Of a stretch of DNA of 33,704 nt, positions 32,604 to 33,704 are shown in pieces (the first letter of the stretch is position 1; every line of letters begins with the position of its first letter). The stretch is from Bacillus sp. J33 (lineage in GTDB: Bacteria > Bacillota > Bacilli > Bacillales > Cytobacillaceae). Both the position numbers and the translations under genes were made by a program. The stretch spans positions 211 to 33,914 of the forward strand of contig NZ_JAEL01000061.1 in the NCBI RefSeq assembly GCF_000518885.1. The letters run 5' to 3'. Below the pieces are notes generated by a model. That model saw nothing but the letters and a program-made list of their open reading frames with translations, was not told the origin of the DNA and did not search any database.

Positions 32604-33206
32604 ATGGCTCGTTATACTGGTCCAAGCTGGAAATTATCCCGTCGTCTTGGAATCTCTCTAAGCGGTACTGGTAAAGAATTAGAAAAGCGTCCTTACGCTC
32701 CTGGACAACATGGTCCAAACCAACGCAGAAAATTATCTGAATACGGATTGCAATTGCAGGAAAAGCAAAAGCTTCGTCATATGTACGGAGTAAATGAGCG
32801 CCAATTCCGTAACTTATTTGATAAAGCCGGCAAAATGCCTGGTAAGCACGGTGAAAACTTCATGATTCTTTTAGAATCACGTCTTGACAACGTTGTATAC
32901 CGTCTAGGTCTTGCACGTACTCGCCGTCAGGCTCGCCAACTTGTTAACCATGGCCACATCATGGTTGATGGAGCTCGTGTTGATATTCCATCATACCGCG
33001 TTGCACCTGGTCAAACAATTACACTTCGCGAAAAATCTCGCAACCTTGACATCGTTAAAGAAGCAATTGAAGTGAACAACTTCGTACCTGACTTCGTATC
33101 TTTCGATGCAGACAAGCTAGAAGGAACTTTCACTCGTATGCCTGAGCGTTCTGAACTTCCAGCTGAAATCAACGAATCTCTAATCGTTGAATTCTACTCT
33201 CGTTAA
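32604..33206 (+). CDS. rpsD: 30S ribosomal protein S4
   Basis: A 200-residue primary 16S rRNA-binding protein that nucleates 30S assembly and represses its own gene. The N terminus is [19 protein letters not shown], followed by [18 protein letters not shown]. The S4 RNA-binding domain runs about 92-155, with [20 protein letters not shown] and [11 protein letters not shown]. The zinc-binding cysteines of some S4 proteins are absent, so this is the zinc-free (C-minus) form. Codon use is more biased than in neighbouring genes, as expected for a highly expressed protein. It is monocistronic, between a long leader and a strong terminator. Confidence 0.99.
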   Translation: MARYTGPSWKLSRRLGISLSGTGKELEKRPYAPGQHGPNQRRKLSEYGLQLQEKQKLRHMYGVNERQFRNLFDKAGKMPGKHGENFMILLESRLDNVVYRLGLARTRRQARQLVNHGHIMVDGARVDIPSYRVAPGQTITLREKSRNLDIVKEAIEVNNFVPDFVSFDADKLEGTFTRMPERSELPAEINESLIVEFYSR

Positions 33207-33216
33207 TATTTTCTTG

Positions 33217-33242
33217 AAAACTGCCGATACATCGGCAGTTTT
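33217..33242 (+). terminator. rpsD terminator
   Basis: AAAACTGCCG (33217-33226) pairs with CGGCAGTTTT (33233-33242) across a 6-base loop and is followed by TTTGTTTTG. Confidence 0.93.
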
Positions 33243-33360
33243 TTTGTTTTGTTAAGGGAATCGATGAAGCTGATTTTCAAATGTTGAATTTCAGAATAGG
33301 ATTCCTAAGCGGACTTTTATATTGTTGGAAACATTATCGGTATCCGCGGAATAACTGCCA

Positions 33361-33616
33361 TTTTTGATCTCCGGGACATTTTTTCATCGTTAATCAGCCG
33401 GGTTAACTACCTTTTTGATCTCCAGGACATTTTTTCGTCGTTAATCAGCCGGGTTAACTACCTTTTTGATCTCCAGGACATTTTTTCGTCGTTAATCAGC
33501 CGGGTTAACTACCTTTTTGATCTACGGGGCATTTTTTCGTCGTTAATCAGCCGGGTTAACTACCTTTTTGATCTGCGGGGCATTTTTTCGTCATTAATCA
33601 AGCGGGTTCAGAAACC
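33361..33616. repeat. Tandem array, five 51-bp units
   Basis: Units start at 33361, 33412, 33463, 33514 and 33565. Units 2 and 3 are identical, 1 and 4 differ by two to four bases, and the fifth (52 bp) decays at its right end. Each holds TTTTTGATCT, a variable CCAGGAC/CGGGGC block, and GTTAATCAGCCGGGTTAAC, which can fold as GTTAA/TTAAC. Part of an older unit may precede the array (CCGCGGAATAACTGCC). One plus-strand frame is open throughout because 51 is a multiple of three, but it has no start codon or ribosome site. Confidence 0.9.
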
Positions 33617-33649
33617 GGATTATTCCCTGCAAAGCTGCGAATAAGCACA

Positions 33650-33676
33650 AAAGCCCTCCTTTAACCGGAGGGCTTT
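33650..33676. terminator. Hairpin after the tandem array
   Basis: AAAGCCCTCC (33650-33659) pairs with GGAGGGCTTT (33667-33676) across a 7-base loop. The minus strand continues TTGTGC, so it probably ends a minus-strand gene lying beyond the window; tyrS holds that place in B. subtilis (inference). Confidence 0.75.
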
Positions 33677-33704
33677 ATATTAATACTTAATTAAGAAATA
33701 TTTC

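Noticed and set aside
33309..33643. Open frame through the 51-bp array giving 17-residue repeats
   Set aside because: It has no ATG, GTG or TTG and no ribosome site; a unit length divisible by three keeps a frame open in every copy once it is open in one.

Overview
The window is a stretch of core chromosome from a low-GC, endospore-forming member of the Bacillaceae. The evidence is the AT-rich DNA with strong AGGAGG ribosome sites, an alpha/beta-type small acid-soluble spore protein behind a sigma-G type promoter, and gene order very like the Bacillus subtilis argGH / moaB / ackA-ytxK-tpx-ytfJ-ytfI-yteJ-sppA / nadF2-ytcJ-ytcI-sspA-thiI-nifZ-braB-ezrA-hisJ-refZ-ytsP-dgcP-rpsD block. The extra genes and several families of extragenic repeats suggest a Bacillaceae lineage outside the B. 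subtilis group (inference). I count 30 supported protein genes, most on the minus strand. There is no rRNA, tRNA, CRISPR array, prophage or intact transposon.

Left part (1-9.2 kb): an unrecognised 57-residue protein, a UspA-type stress protein, and the argG-argH arginine operon, which starts behind two ARG-box-like operators. Next come a 600-bp repeat-rich gap, a secreted serine beta-lactamase-fold hydrolase, an unrecognised 104-residue protein, moaB, an EcsC-family protein, and ackA with CcpA- and CodY-like sites upstream.

Middle (9.2-22.5 kb): a YtxK-type methyltransferase, thiol peroxidase, the sporulation protein YtfJ/GerW with its DUF2953 neighbour, an RDD membrane protein with SppA (membrane stress), NAD kinase 2, a RarD transporter, a YtcJ amidohydrolase, an acyl-CoA synthetase, sspA, and the cysteine desulfurase-ThiI pair that places 4-thiouridine in tRNA.

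Right part (22.5-33.7 kb): a branched-chain amino acid transporter with cre- and CodY-like sites, the division regulator EzrA, histidinol phosphatase HisJ, the TetR-type regulator RefZ, a free methionine sulfoxide reductase, a methionine gamma-lyase with a cre-like site, a three-GAF diguanylate cyclase, and ribosomal protein S4 behind a long structured leader.

Common themes are central carbon and amino-acid nutrition (ackA, brnQ, megL and argGH all carry plausible global-regulator sites), sulfur handling (nifZ-thiI, ytsP, megL), and division/sporulation (ezrA, refZ, sspA, ytfJ). I do not see a clearly new enzymatic system. The unexplained material is in the intergenic DNA: a compound double-hairpin element in front of nadF2, two GC-rich repeats facing each other at 3.7-4.05 kb, a 20-bp-period repeat upstream of ytxK, a scattered hairpin repeat family, and a 51-bp tandem array after rpsD.
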